Below are positions 28,521-36,086 of a stretch of DNA of 64,000 nucleotides, one piece after another. The stretch is from the NCBI GenBank assembly GCA_020850315.1, contig JADZEY010000090.1:33117-97116 (forward strand), given 5' to 3'. The position numbers and the translations under genes are program-made. How positions within the stretch are numbered: position 1 is the first letter of the stretch; every line of letters begins with the position of its first letter. This stretch comes from Armatimonadota bacterium. GTDB taxonomy: Bacteria; Bacteroidota; Ignavibacteria; OLB7. Under the pieces are notes generated by a model, which made no database searches, was not told the DNA's origin, and saw nothing but the letters and a program-made list of their open reading frames with translations.

Positions 28521-28618
28521 CTCCGCTCATGCTGAGTCCCGTCGAAGCCTGCCCTGAGCCTGCCGAAGGGTATGAGTGGAGCCACCGAACGGACAAGTGC
28601 TCACTGTTCAAATTCTGC
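28521..28618 (+). repeat. Dispersed imperfect palindromic repeat, copy 2
   Basis: Aligns with the reverse complement of 10880-10983 (CCGCTCATGCTGAG, GAAGCCTGCCCTGAG, AAATTCTGC). Lies just after the 3' end of the - strand tonB-like gene. Confidence 0.7.
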
Positions 28619-28628
28619 ACCAAGCCAC

Positions 28629-29435
28629 TCACTTCAGCACAAAGTTGTAGGTGATGGTTGCTTGTTGCGGTATCTGCGGCGATGTTGGCGGAAGCGCGCG
28701 CGCCCGCGCCCGGCGAAGCCCCGCAATGGCCGCATCCAACAGTGCTTTGTTTGGGCTGCGGATTGGGGTGATGCTGGTGATTGAGCCATCCGGCAGCACC
28801 GTAAACCGCAGCTTCACGCTTCCGCTGGCATCGGCGTTATCCGGGTAGCGTGCGGTTGGGCGCACGGTCCAGCCGCGGCTTCCCATCCCTTCGGCAGCAA
28901 AATCCCCAACTCCACTTCCGGTTCCCTTCCCTGTCCCTTCGCCCCCGCTTCCCGATGCTGGCTTATCACCCGACCCTTTCGAGTGCTGGCCGACTTCGCC
29001 GCCAGCGCGGTCGGTGATTTTGGCTGTGTCGCGGATTGCTTTCCCCGTCTCTTTCTTCTCCGGCTTCTTTGCATCGGCCACTACTTTCACTTTTCCGATC
29101 TGCTTTGGCGCAAGCGATGCTGTCTGTTTGGGGAGCGCAGGGTTAGCGTCGGGTGAGCCTTTTTTTGCGGGGCCAACTGGCTCGGTTCGGTCTGGCGCAC
29201 CGCCACCGCCGCCGGCTGGGCCAAGGTCCATCAGGGTGATCGGAAGGCTTAGGGTGTCGTTGTGATAATGGTGAGCAAATGGCGAGCGCATGGTTGGGGA
29301 ATCGCGGAACCAGAAAAATAGGGCTAACACAAGCAGATGCAGCGTAAGGGAAACCACCGCGCCGATCAGCAGGCGGCGTGGGTAGGTTGCTTGTAGTTCT
29401 GGCGCGCCGTAGCGCATCACTTTTTGCAGACGCAT
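28629..29435 (-). CDS. TonB-like energy transducer
   Basis: 268 residues from ATG 29435. A single N-terminal transmembrane segment (RRLLIGAVVSLTLHLLVLAL) is followed by a long Lys/Gly/Pro-rich linker (KVKVVADAKKPEKKETGKAI, GSGGEGTGKGTGSGVG) and a C-terminal TonB domain (GSVKLRFTVLPDGSITSI, LLDAAIAGLRRARARALPP, ATITYNFVLK). It would carry proton-motive energy from ExbBD to outer-membrane receptors such as those at 19.9 and 25.8 kb. exbB and exbD are not in the window. Third gene of an apparent - strand operon. Confidence 0.82.
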   Translation of the reverse strand: MRLQKVMRYGAPELQATYPRRLLIGAVVSLTLHLLVLALFFWFRDSPTMRSPFAHHYHNDTLSLPITLMDLGPAGGGGGAPDRTEPVGPAKKGSPDANPALPKQTASLAPKQIGKVKVVADAKKPEKKETGKAIRDTAKITDRAGGEVGQHSKGSGDKPASGSGGEGTGKGTGSGVGDFAAEGMGSRGWTVRPTARYPDNADASGSVKLRFTVLPDGSITSITPIRSPNKALLDAAIAGLRRARARALPPTSPQIPQQATITYNFVLK

Positions 29436-29445
29436 TCGCAAATTT

Positions 29446-29479
29446 GTCAGTGGTCAGTGGTCAGTTGTCAGTTGCAAAG
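29446..29479 (+). repeat. Heptanucleotide repeat array between the tonB-like and barrel genes
   Basis: GTGGTCA and GTTGTCA units ending GTTGCAAAGG, same family and same end as the arrays in the dcw cluster, here opposite to the direction of the genes. Confidence 0.75.
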
Positions 29480-29550
29480 GAGGGAGGGGGTAGCGTTTGG
29501 TTTTTGCTGGCTCCCGCGACTGACGGTGGCTTGCATCGTTGGCCCTCACC

Positions 29551-31197
29551 TTAAAATTTCACCCGAACCCCAGCGCGAAGCTCGATGCCGGGGGCTTGGT
29601 AGCCGTGCCACAGGTCGTACTGGGTTCCCAGCAGGTTCGTGGCTTCGGCGAAGGCTTGGAAATTATCGTTCATCCGGTAGTTGGCTCCGATGCCAAGCAG
29701 AAACCGCGCAGCAATCGTCTGTTGGTTGGTTGGGAGCGCGGTTGGCACAATCGCTGTCCGCTGCTCGGTTTGGAATTGAAGCGTTGCACTCCCGCTGAAC
29801 TGCGGGGTGAAGGCGTACTCTGCACGGCTACGCATATCTACCGAAGGGCGCATCGGCAGCAGCTCATCATCATCGCGATTGGTGGCTGCGCCGATAAAGA
29901 GATCGGCATCAAGATTCAGTTTCTCTATCAGTTTCATCCGCATGGTTGCTTGGCCGCCAACGGTGCGGGATTTGGCGTAATCGTAGCGAAGTTCACCGCT
30001 GGTGTCGGCCACAACCACTGGGGTGTTCTCGGCTTGCTCAATCACCACACCTGCTTCCAAGCTGAACGATTCTTTGTTGAGCCGAACACCACCGCCAAGC
30101 CGTATCGGCACGCTTTCTGGACGCAGGGTGATGGTGCGTGCAACGTAGGGTGCGCGCATCAGCATATCACGGTATGAAGCCGGGCGAAGCTCGGGGGCAA
30201 ACCACACGTTTGCCGAAAGCAATGGAGAGATGATATACCGCGCCCCAACCCGCCCCGACACTACCGTGGCTGACCCGCTGTCGCTCAATCCACCATTGGC
30301 ATAAAATCCACCAAGCGAAAGGTACAGCCGTTCGGCAGGCCGCCAGTCAACGTCGCCACGCAGATGGAGGTAGGCAGGGGTTTGGGTTTGCACGCCGTAG
30401 TCAAGCGATGTGGTGATGTACTGAATCCCGCCGCTGACCCGAAGCGAATCACTGCCGTAGCTGACGCGCCCGGCAAACGCTGGCGTTAGCCCCGATGCTT
30501 CCCGTGTGGTGTCGCGCAGGCGGTCGGAAACGGAGGTGCTTCCAACATCCAACTTCACACTGACCCCCAGCTCTTGATCTTCCTGACTTTCTATCATGGC
30601 GATAAACCGTGTGGTGGAGCGTGTTCGATCGGCAGCACCAGTGCGGTTGCCGTACAGAAAGTAGCTATCCCCCAAGTAAGAGACATCCGCCGAAGCACGG
30701 AAACGGGCGGGGGTGATCTCATCGGCTCCGATCAGCAGCCCGCCGGTTGCTTGCAGCAGAATTGAGCCGGCGCGCGCGCTATCCAAATGCCCTTCCGTTC
30801 CGCGATAATCCAACATCCCAGCAACGTCAAACGTTCGCTGCTGATACTCACCCCGCAGCAGTGCGCGTGGCGAAAGGTAGCTACCCAAACTGGCTTCCAG
30901 ATCAATGACCATCGGCGAGGTGAACTCACGATAAGTTGGCAGCGCGCCGCCGGAGCGGGCAAGGTTGGAAACCCGCTCGCCAAACATCACCGTATCGCCA
31001 GCTGGAAGCCGGTAGATGGTGCTATCGTACACCTCCCCTTTCTTGGCGGGTGGAAGCGAGATTGTGCGGTCGCGGGTGACGACCACTTCCTCGATCTCTA
31101 ACGATGGCAATTGGCCCCCGGGCGTTTGGGCCAGCAGTGAAACCGCCGCCGCCACAAGCAGCAGAACGACCAACAACAGTGTGCGATGAATAAGCAT
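29551..31197 (-). CDS. Outer-membrane beta-barrel protein (TonB-receptor-like barrel without a plug)
   Basis: 548 residues. Signal peptide (LLLVVLLLVAAAVSLLAQ), then LEIEEVVVTRDRTISLPP, a TonB-box-like stretch, and a long run of alternating strands. The C-terminus FQAFAEATNLLGTQYDLWHG, then GIELRAGVRVKF, is typical of TonB-dependent receptor barrels with terminal Phe. No convincing plug domain is seen. It lies between the TPR gene and the tonB-like gene, which suggests a joint envelope function. Confidence 0.7.
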   Translation of the reverse strand: MLIHRTLLLVVLLLVAAAVSLLAQTPGGQLPSLEIEEVVVTRDRTISLPPAKKGEVYDSTIYRLPAGDTVMFGERVSNLARSGGALPTYREFTSPMVIDLEASLGSYLSPRALLRGEYQQRTFDVAGMLDYRGTEGHLDSARAGSILLQATGGLLIGADEITPARFRASADVSYLGDSYFLYGNRTGAADRTRSTTRFIAMIESQEDQELGVSVKLDVGSTSVSDRLRDTTREASGLTPAFAGRVSYGSDSLRVSGGIQYITTSLDYGVQTQTPAYLHLRGDVDWRPAERLYLSLGGFYANGGLSDSGSATVVSGRVGARYIISPLLSANVWFAPELRPASYRDMLMRAPYVARTITLRPESVPIRLGGGVRLNKESFSLEAGVVIEQAENTPVVVADTSGELRYDYAKSRTVGGQATMRMKLIEKLNLDADLFIGAATNRDDDELLPMRPSVDMRSRAEYAFTPQFSGSATLQFQTEQRTAIVPTALPTNQQTIAARFLLGIGANYRMNDNFQAFAEATNLLGTQYDLWHGYQAPGIELRAGVRVKF

Positions 31198-31307
31198 AGG
31201 AAAGTCTGGGAATGTCGAGTGTCGAATGTTGAGTGAGAAGTTTTTATCGAGCCTCCCGCCGGTTCGGTGGCCGAGCAGACGCTCGGCGGTTCCAGGGGGG
31301 GGCGGGG

Positions 31308-34300
31308 TTACTTCTTCAATTTCTTCAATCGGCTGTCGGCTTCGGTTTTGATGCTTTCGTCCAGCGATTCCAGCAGCTGGGTGTAGATGTCGCGGGCGGC
31401 GGCGTAGTTGGTTAGCCGTTCGTACACCGTTCCCAGTGCCAGCAACCCCGGCTCCACATACTCCACAAAATCTTTAAAATCCCCTTCTGGGTCGGTCAGT
31501 CGGCGCAGCTCGGCAAGCGCGGCGGAAAGGTCGTTGACCTGGGTGAGTAATCGGCCACGGAACAGCAGTGCCTCGGCGGCAATGTCATCCTTGCGGCGGC
31601 TGACGATTGGGGCGGTGATGGCCAGCGCGCTGTCGGTTTGTTTCCGTGCCGATAGTATCTGGCCAACCATCAGCCGGCTTTTGTCGGTGAATATCAGGTC
31701 GTCCTCGCCAGCGTTCCCGGCTGAGTCAAGAATGGCGTGGAACTGGGCCAACGCGCCTGTGGTGTCGGCCAATCCCAAGCGCGATTCACCAAGGCGGAAC
31801 CGTGCTTCAACCGCGCGACTGGATTCCGGGAATCGTTCCACCATCAATCCAAAATCAGCGGCGGCTTCGGCCCAGATGCGGTTGTACAGCCGGATTGTCC
31901 CGCGCGCCATCAATGCTTGCGCGGCGGCCCCGGTTTGCGGGAAATCGGTAATCACCTGCGTGTAGGTTGTCACCGCGCTATCCTGCTGGTTGATATACTC
32001 GTAGCAGCGGCCTATCTGGAACAAGGCTTCCGGGCGGAGCGGGGTTTCGGGGAATCCAGCAATCAGTTTCCGATACTCGGTAGCAGCTTCGGGATAGGCT
32101 CCGTTATCAAATAAAATCCCTGCCTTCTTGAACGATAGCGAGTCGGCGGGAAGGCGGTTCGGGTTTTTCAGCATGAAGCTATCAATCACCGCTACGGCTT
32201 CGCGCCCGCGGCCCAGGGCTTCCAGCGTGAACCGAACTTGGTCAATCGCTTCCGGCACGGCGGTGCTGTTCGGGTATTGCTCCAAAACGGAGTAATACCA
32301 GACGTAGGCACTGTCATACTGGCCCATGTTGTAGTAGGCATCGCCAATGGTGAAGTGGGCTTGCGGCAGAAGCTGGCTTTCGGGGAAGGTTATCAGGAAG
32401 TTTTTCAACTCCATCACCGCCACCGAGTCGCGTTCGCGTTCGTGGTAGATCACGCCGATGTTGTAGGCGTAGGCATCCCGGCGTTGGGATTTCGGGTAGT
32501 CGCGGATCAGCGAACGGTAGGTATCCACCGCACGGTCAACCTCGTTCATCTGCAGGAAGACATCGGCCAGCCGGAATCGTGCTTCTTCGTCGCGCACCCC
32601 TTTTCCGGCAACCTTCCCAATTGAGGAGTAGGTCTCGACAGCTTTTGCGCGATCCCCCATCAGCCGGTAGCAGTCGGCAAGGCGCAGCGTTGCCTCGATT
32701 GCACGCTCGCTTTGCGGATAGGCTTTGGTGAACTCTAGAAACGTTTCGGCTGCCAGTTTGAATTTTTTCTGTTGGAATTGCGCCCATGCCAGCCCGTACA
32801 ATGCTTCATCGCGCCAGGGTGAGGTCTCCCGCTGTTCGTGAACCTCCGCATAGTAGCGTTCGGCTTCCGGGTAGGAGCGGGCTTGGTAGAGTGCTTCGGC
32901 CAACCAGAACGTGGCATTGTCGATATCGGCCCCGTTGGGGTGTTCGCTCACGTACTGGCGCAAGCGATCCACCGAGCTGGTGAATCGCCCTTCCTTGTAG
33001 AGCATCACCCCTTCGCGGTAGAGTGCGCGTTGCAGCAATGGCCCTTGCTCGGTGATGCGGCGTGTGCGCGCAAAGGCATATTCGGCGTTGGGATAATCGC
33101 CAAGCGAAGCGTAGGATTCGCCAAGCAGATAGTAGGCATCCTGCCGAAGCTCACTTTGCGGAAACTGCCGCGCCACAATCTGGAAGTAATGCCGTGCCGA
33201 ATCGTAGTTCGCCCTGCGGTAGTGGATGCGGCCAAGCTGGTAGTAGGCGTTATCGCTGAAGGATTCGTACGGCAGCCGATAGAGCACGGCTTGGAATGTT
33301 GCGATTGCTGCTGCGGTGTCGCCGCGCAAGGTTTGGATTGCGCCAATTTGGTAGCTGGCCGCTGCCGCAACCGAATCCAACCCCTGCTCCACTTTCCGGA
33401 AGGAGTTGATTGCGTCGTCGTAGCGGCGCAGTTGCAGCTGGGACCAACCGCTGCCGTAGCGTGCGCTGCGGGTGCGGCGGCTTTCGGGGTACTGCCGAAG
33501 GAAATCGGTGTAGTAGCGGAGCGCGTCGTCGTGGCGGTTCAGCGCGCTGGTGGCCTCGGCAAGGTAGAAGGTTTGCTCCTCGCGTTGGCGTTCGCTTCGG
33601 GGGATAAACGCCAGCAACAGCCGGTAGGCCGATTCGTAGTTTCCGCGCCGCGCCTCCAGAACGCCCAACCGCAGCTGGGCATCTTGTGCAAGGTCGCTTT
33701 GGGGGAATTTTTCCAGCAGACGGCGGTAAAATTCGGCGGCAAGCGCAACCGAGTCGCGCCCTTCGTTGATCCATCCTTGCAGGTACAATGCGTCGTCGCT
33801 GAATTCATGCTGTGGGGCCGTTAGCGAACGCCAGGCGTACTTCTCGGCGGTGTCCAATCGCCCTGCATCGGCGTTGGTGCGGGCAATCCAGTACTCGGCT
33901 TCGGCAATCTGGGTTGTGCCACCGGCCAGCGCGTTCCGGAAACTTTGTTCGGCGGTGTCTGGCTTCCCTTCTTGGTAGGCCGCAACGCCACGCAGATACC
34001 ACAGTTGGATGGTGCGTGGGTCGTCGGGATAGTGGAACAGGATATCACTGGTGGTTATCAGCACCCCACGGAACCGCGCGGCCCGAAACTGGGCATCGGC
34101 CAGCAGGAAGAGCGCGTCGGAGCGATCTTGGGCAGCCGTTGCCGAATCAAGTGCCTCGGTGAGGGTGGTGATGGCAACGGAGAAATGTTGCTCCTGAATC
34201 AGCGTTTGGGCTGCACGGGTTGCGCGTGCAAGCGGGCGGTCTTCTTCGGTTCGCGGTTGCGCTTGCAGGGCAATCGGGATCAGCAGAAGGAAGTATGGGA

Positions 34301-34319
34301 ACAGTCGGAGGAAGTTCAC
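31308..34319 (-). CDS. Large TPR-repeat envelope protein
   Basis: About 1003 residues from GTG 34319 (VNFLRLFPYFLLLIPIALQA), which gives a signal peptide; a longer in-frame start exists at 34385. Nearly the whole protein is tetratricopeptide-like, with repeats such as AEQSFRNALAG, YDSARHYFQIVARQFPQSEL, YPNAEYAFARTRRI, FKLAAETFLEFTKAYPQSER and YPEAATEYRKLIAGFPETPL. Repeats ending in FPxS are common in YbgF/BamD-like periplasmic proteins. It heads the - strand group with the barrel and tonB-like genes. Role inferred: scaffold for an envelope complex. Confidence 0.78.
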   Translation of the reverse strand: MNFLRLFPYFLLLIPIALQAQPRTEEDRPLARATRAAQTLIQEQHFSVAITTLTEALDSATAAQDRSDALFLLADAQFRAARFRGVLITTSDILFHYPDDPRTIQLWYLRGVAAYQEGKPDTAEQSFRNALAGGTTQIAEAEYWIARTNADAGRLDTAEKYAWRSLTAPQHEFSDDALYLQGWINEGRDSVALAAEFYRRLLEKFPQSDLAQDAQLRLGVLEARRGNYESAYRLLLAFIPRSERQREEQTFYLAEATSALNRHDDALRYYTDFLRQYPESRRTRSARYGSGWSQLQLRRYDDAINSFRKVEQGLDSVAAAASYQIGAIQTLRGDTAAAIATFQAVLYRLPYESFSDNAYYQLGRIHYRRANYDSARHYFQIVARQFPQSELRQDAYYLLGESYASLGDYPNAEYAFARTRRITEQGPLLQRALYREGVMLYKEGRFTSSVDRLRQYVSEHPNGADIDNATFWLAEALYQARSYPEAERYYAEVHEQRETSPWRDEALYGLAWAQFQQKKFKLAAETFLEFTKAYPQSERAIEATLRLADCYRLMGDRAKAVETYSSIGKVAGKGVRDEEARFRLADVFLQMNEVDRAVDTYRSLIRDYPKSQRRDAYAYNIGVIYHERERDSVAVMELKNFLITFPESQLLPQAHFTIGDAYYNMGQYDSAYVWYYSVLEQYPNSTAVPEAIDQVRFTLEALGRGREAVAVIDSFMLKNPNRLPADSLSFKKAGILFDNGAYPEAATEYRKLIAGFPETPLRPEALFQIGRCYEYINQQDSAVTTYTQVITDFPQTGAAAQALMARGTIRLYNRIWAEAAADFGLMVERFPESSRAVEARFRLGESRLGLADTTGALAQFHAILDSAGNAGEDDLIFTDKSRLMVGQILSARKQTDSALAITAPIVSRRKDDIAAEALLFRGRLLTQVNDLSAALAELRRLTDPEGDFKDFVEYVEPGLLALGTVYERLTNYAAARDIYTQLLESLDESIKTEADSRLKKLKK

Positions 34320-34486
34320 AGAAGGATTGGGTTCTCTCACGCTCTCTCTATCTGGGAAATGGATGTTGAGACGTTGGTGATGCACACATCACACCGCCCC
34401 GAAGACAAGCCGGGGGCGATGGGTTGTACTGTTGAAACAACAACGCCCAGCCGACAGGCGGCGTGGTTGCCCCAAAACGGACGGCG

Positions 34487-34494
34487 CAAAGATA
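34487..34494 (-). promoter_or_regulatory. -7-like box TATCTTTG upstream of the TPR gene
   Basis: Exact match to TAnnTTTG on the - strand, 168 bp before the preferred start. No clear -33 TTTG at the standard spacing. Confidence 0.4.
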
Positions 34495-34514
34495 ACCAAA
34501 GCCGTCTATCGGGG

Positions 34515-34646
34515 GAATGTCGAGTGGAGAATTGAGAATTGAGAATGCAACCCCGACCTCCCACTTCCCACCAATCTTGGGGGGAACGATCGGCTGCTTG
34601 CAGCACGATCAAGGGGGGCGTGATGGAGTGTCGAGTGTCGAGTGCG
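34515..34646. repeat. GTCGAGT and ATTGAGA heptamers in the TPR/phosphatase gap
   Basis: GTCGAGT- and ATTGAGA-type heptamers occur at 34517-34546 and GTCGAGT units at 34625-34640. The ATTGAGA stretch is identical over 24 bp to one at about 54834. Otherwise the gap 34495-34663 holds nothing I recognise. Confidence 0.55.
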
Positions 34647-34663
34647 GCATCTGTTTGTGCAGC

Positions 34664-35218
34664 TTACTGTCCGGGCTGCCAGGTTCGGATCATCTGCCGC
34701 TGCACCTCGGTTTCCGGCGCGGGGATGTGAGCTTGCGAATCTTGCCCCACCCGAAGCTGGTTCAGCAAGGCAATGGCTTCGTCCCCCGCTGCTTTTCCGT
34801 GCCGCACCAGCCAGCATCCCACAACCGTTCCGGTTCGCCCTTTCCCCCCCAAACAATGCAGATACAGCGGACGGCTTGCTGCAATGGCCGTATCAATCTG
34901 GGTAAGAATCGCGCTCATTTGTTCGGGTGATGGAACCGAAAAATCTGGAATCGGCATTCGCTGGCAATGCAGCTCTGTGGTGGCTTCGGCAGCAAGCTGG
35001 CAGAACGCTGGCCCGTAGGGGGTGAAAAGTTTTCCGGTGCGATCCCGTTCATCGGCTTCCATCAGGTTGATGATCTGGCGGATGCCGCAACGGAGCAGTG
35101 CGCGGCCATGCTCTTCGGTTTCGGCGGGGCTGCTGGCTCCCGGGAAAAACCCTGCCAGAAACAGTTCCGGCACAACCCAGTAGCTTCGGGGAAACGGGCG
35201 TTGAAGTGTGTGGTGCAT
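34664..35218 (-). CDS. Dual-specificity-type protein tyrosine phosphatase
   Basis: 184 residues from ATG 35218 (MHHTLQRPFPRSYWVVPELF). The cysteine-phosphatase signature HCLGGKGRTG (HCx5R) is at 121-130, with nucleophile C122 and R128. D92 in PIPDFSVP is a likely general acid. No signal peptide, so cytoplasmic. Known for the family: dephosphorylation of phosphotyrosine or related phosphate esters; the substrate here is unknown. An in-frame upstream extension to 35323 overlaps the divergent promoter region and is rejected. Confidence 0.85.
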   Translation of the reverse strand: MHHTLQRPFPRSYWVVPELFLAGFFPGASSPAETEEHGRALLRCGIRQIINLMEADERDRTGKLFTPYGPAFCQLAAEATTELHCQRMPIPDFSVPSPEQMSAILTQIDTAIAASRPLYLHCLGGKGRTGTVVGCWLVRHGKAAGDEAIALLNQLRVGQDSQAHIPAPETEVQRQMIRTWQPGQ

Positions 35219-35273
35219 GGTGGGGGTAGATTCAAATCTGGAGTTCCGGCTCTGTTGCCAAACTCCACTCGTG

Positions 35274-35281
35274 TATCTTTG
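35274..35281 (+). promoter_or_regulatory. -7-like box TATCTTTG upstream of the DUF4292-like gene
   Basis: Exact match to TAnnTTTG, 25 bp before the ATG at 35307, with TGTTG about 16-19 nt upstream. Confidence 0.5.
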
Positions 35282-35306
35282 CTGTTCGTGATTCATCCGC
35301 TCGGCA

Positions 35307-36083
35307 ATGATACGCACAACCATCGCTTCGCTGATTCTTTTTTGCTGTGGCCTTTGCTGCGCCCCACGCTATCTGCCCCCCGATCCAGCGGTGCGGACGC
35401 TGGCAACCATCCAAGATCAGTGGCGAAGCGTCCGGCGACTGACGTTGTACGGCAAAATCAATTACTACCCCGACTCGACGCTCTACTACTGGGAAGCCTA
35501 CATCACCAACAACGATTCGCTGAAGGTGGTGCTGAACAATCCACGCGGCGGGGAGTCACGGATTATCTGCGCCACGGCGGAGCGGTTCCTCTATTTCAAC
35601 ACACGTGATTCGGTGGCCTACGAAGGTGAGCCAACGGCCCGGGCGTTCCAGGTAGCGATGTGGATTCCGTTGGAGTTCCACCAGATGATCGCCTATTTCC
35701 GCAACCAGATGCCGGTGATACCGGAGCTTGGCCAGTACGACGCAACCATCAGCGGTTCGCGCATCAGCTACTTCATCCCCGACGACCCGCACGGCATGGG
35801 ATTCACGATTGACACCGCCAAGTATGACCTGCTATCGGTTGGTTGGACCCCCGATTTGCGGAATCCGACGGGGGTCCTCAGCATCACCTACAACAACTAC
35901 ATGAAGCTGAACTACCGCCGCTACGCCCGCTGGGGAATGATCGAGTGGAACGCGCCGGAAGGGATCCCCTACGCAGGGAAGCAGCGTGCCCGCTACACGG
36001 TGCAATCGCAGCTTGACACCATCAAAGGGGGGCGGCAACGTTGGCCCGATATTCCGCCAACGGTTGCTCGGCGGCGGTTGTAG
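35307..36083 (+). CDS. DUF4292-like outer-membrane lipoprotein
   Basis: 258 residues. Lipoprotein signal (IRTTIASLILFCCGLCCAP). The body (TLYGKINYYPDSTLYYWEAY, SLKVVLNNPRGGESRIICA, FLYFNTRDSVAYEGEP, YDLLSVGWTPDLRNPTGVL) has the strand pattern of the LolB/LppX-like fold seen in DUF4292 proteins. Probably a periplasm-facing outer-membrane lipoprotein; precise role unknown. Divergent from the phosphatase; its stop is 3 bp from the stop of the convergent gene. Confidence 0.7.
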   Translation: MIRTTIASLILFCCGLCCAPRYLPPDPAVRTLATIQDQWRSVRRLTLYGKINYYPDSTLYYWEAYITNNDSLKVVLNNPRGGESRIICATAERFLYFNTRDSVAYEGEPTARAFQVAMWIPLEFHQMIAYFRNQMPVIPELGQYDATISGSRISYFIPDDPHGMGFTIDTAKYDLLSVGWTPDLRNPTGVLSITYNNYMKLNYRRYARWGMIEWNAPEGIPYAGKQRARYTVQSQLDTIKGGRQRWPDIPPTVARRRL

Positions 36084-36086
36084 CCG

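Noticed and set aside
32838..33824. 328-codon + strand frame opposite the TPR gene
   Set aside because: Antisense shadow of the TPR repeats; no domain of its own.
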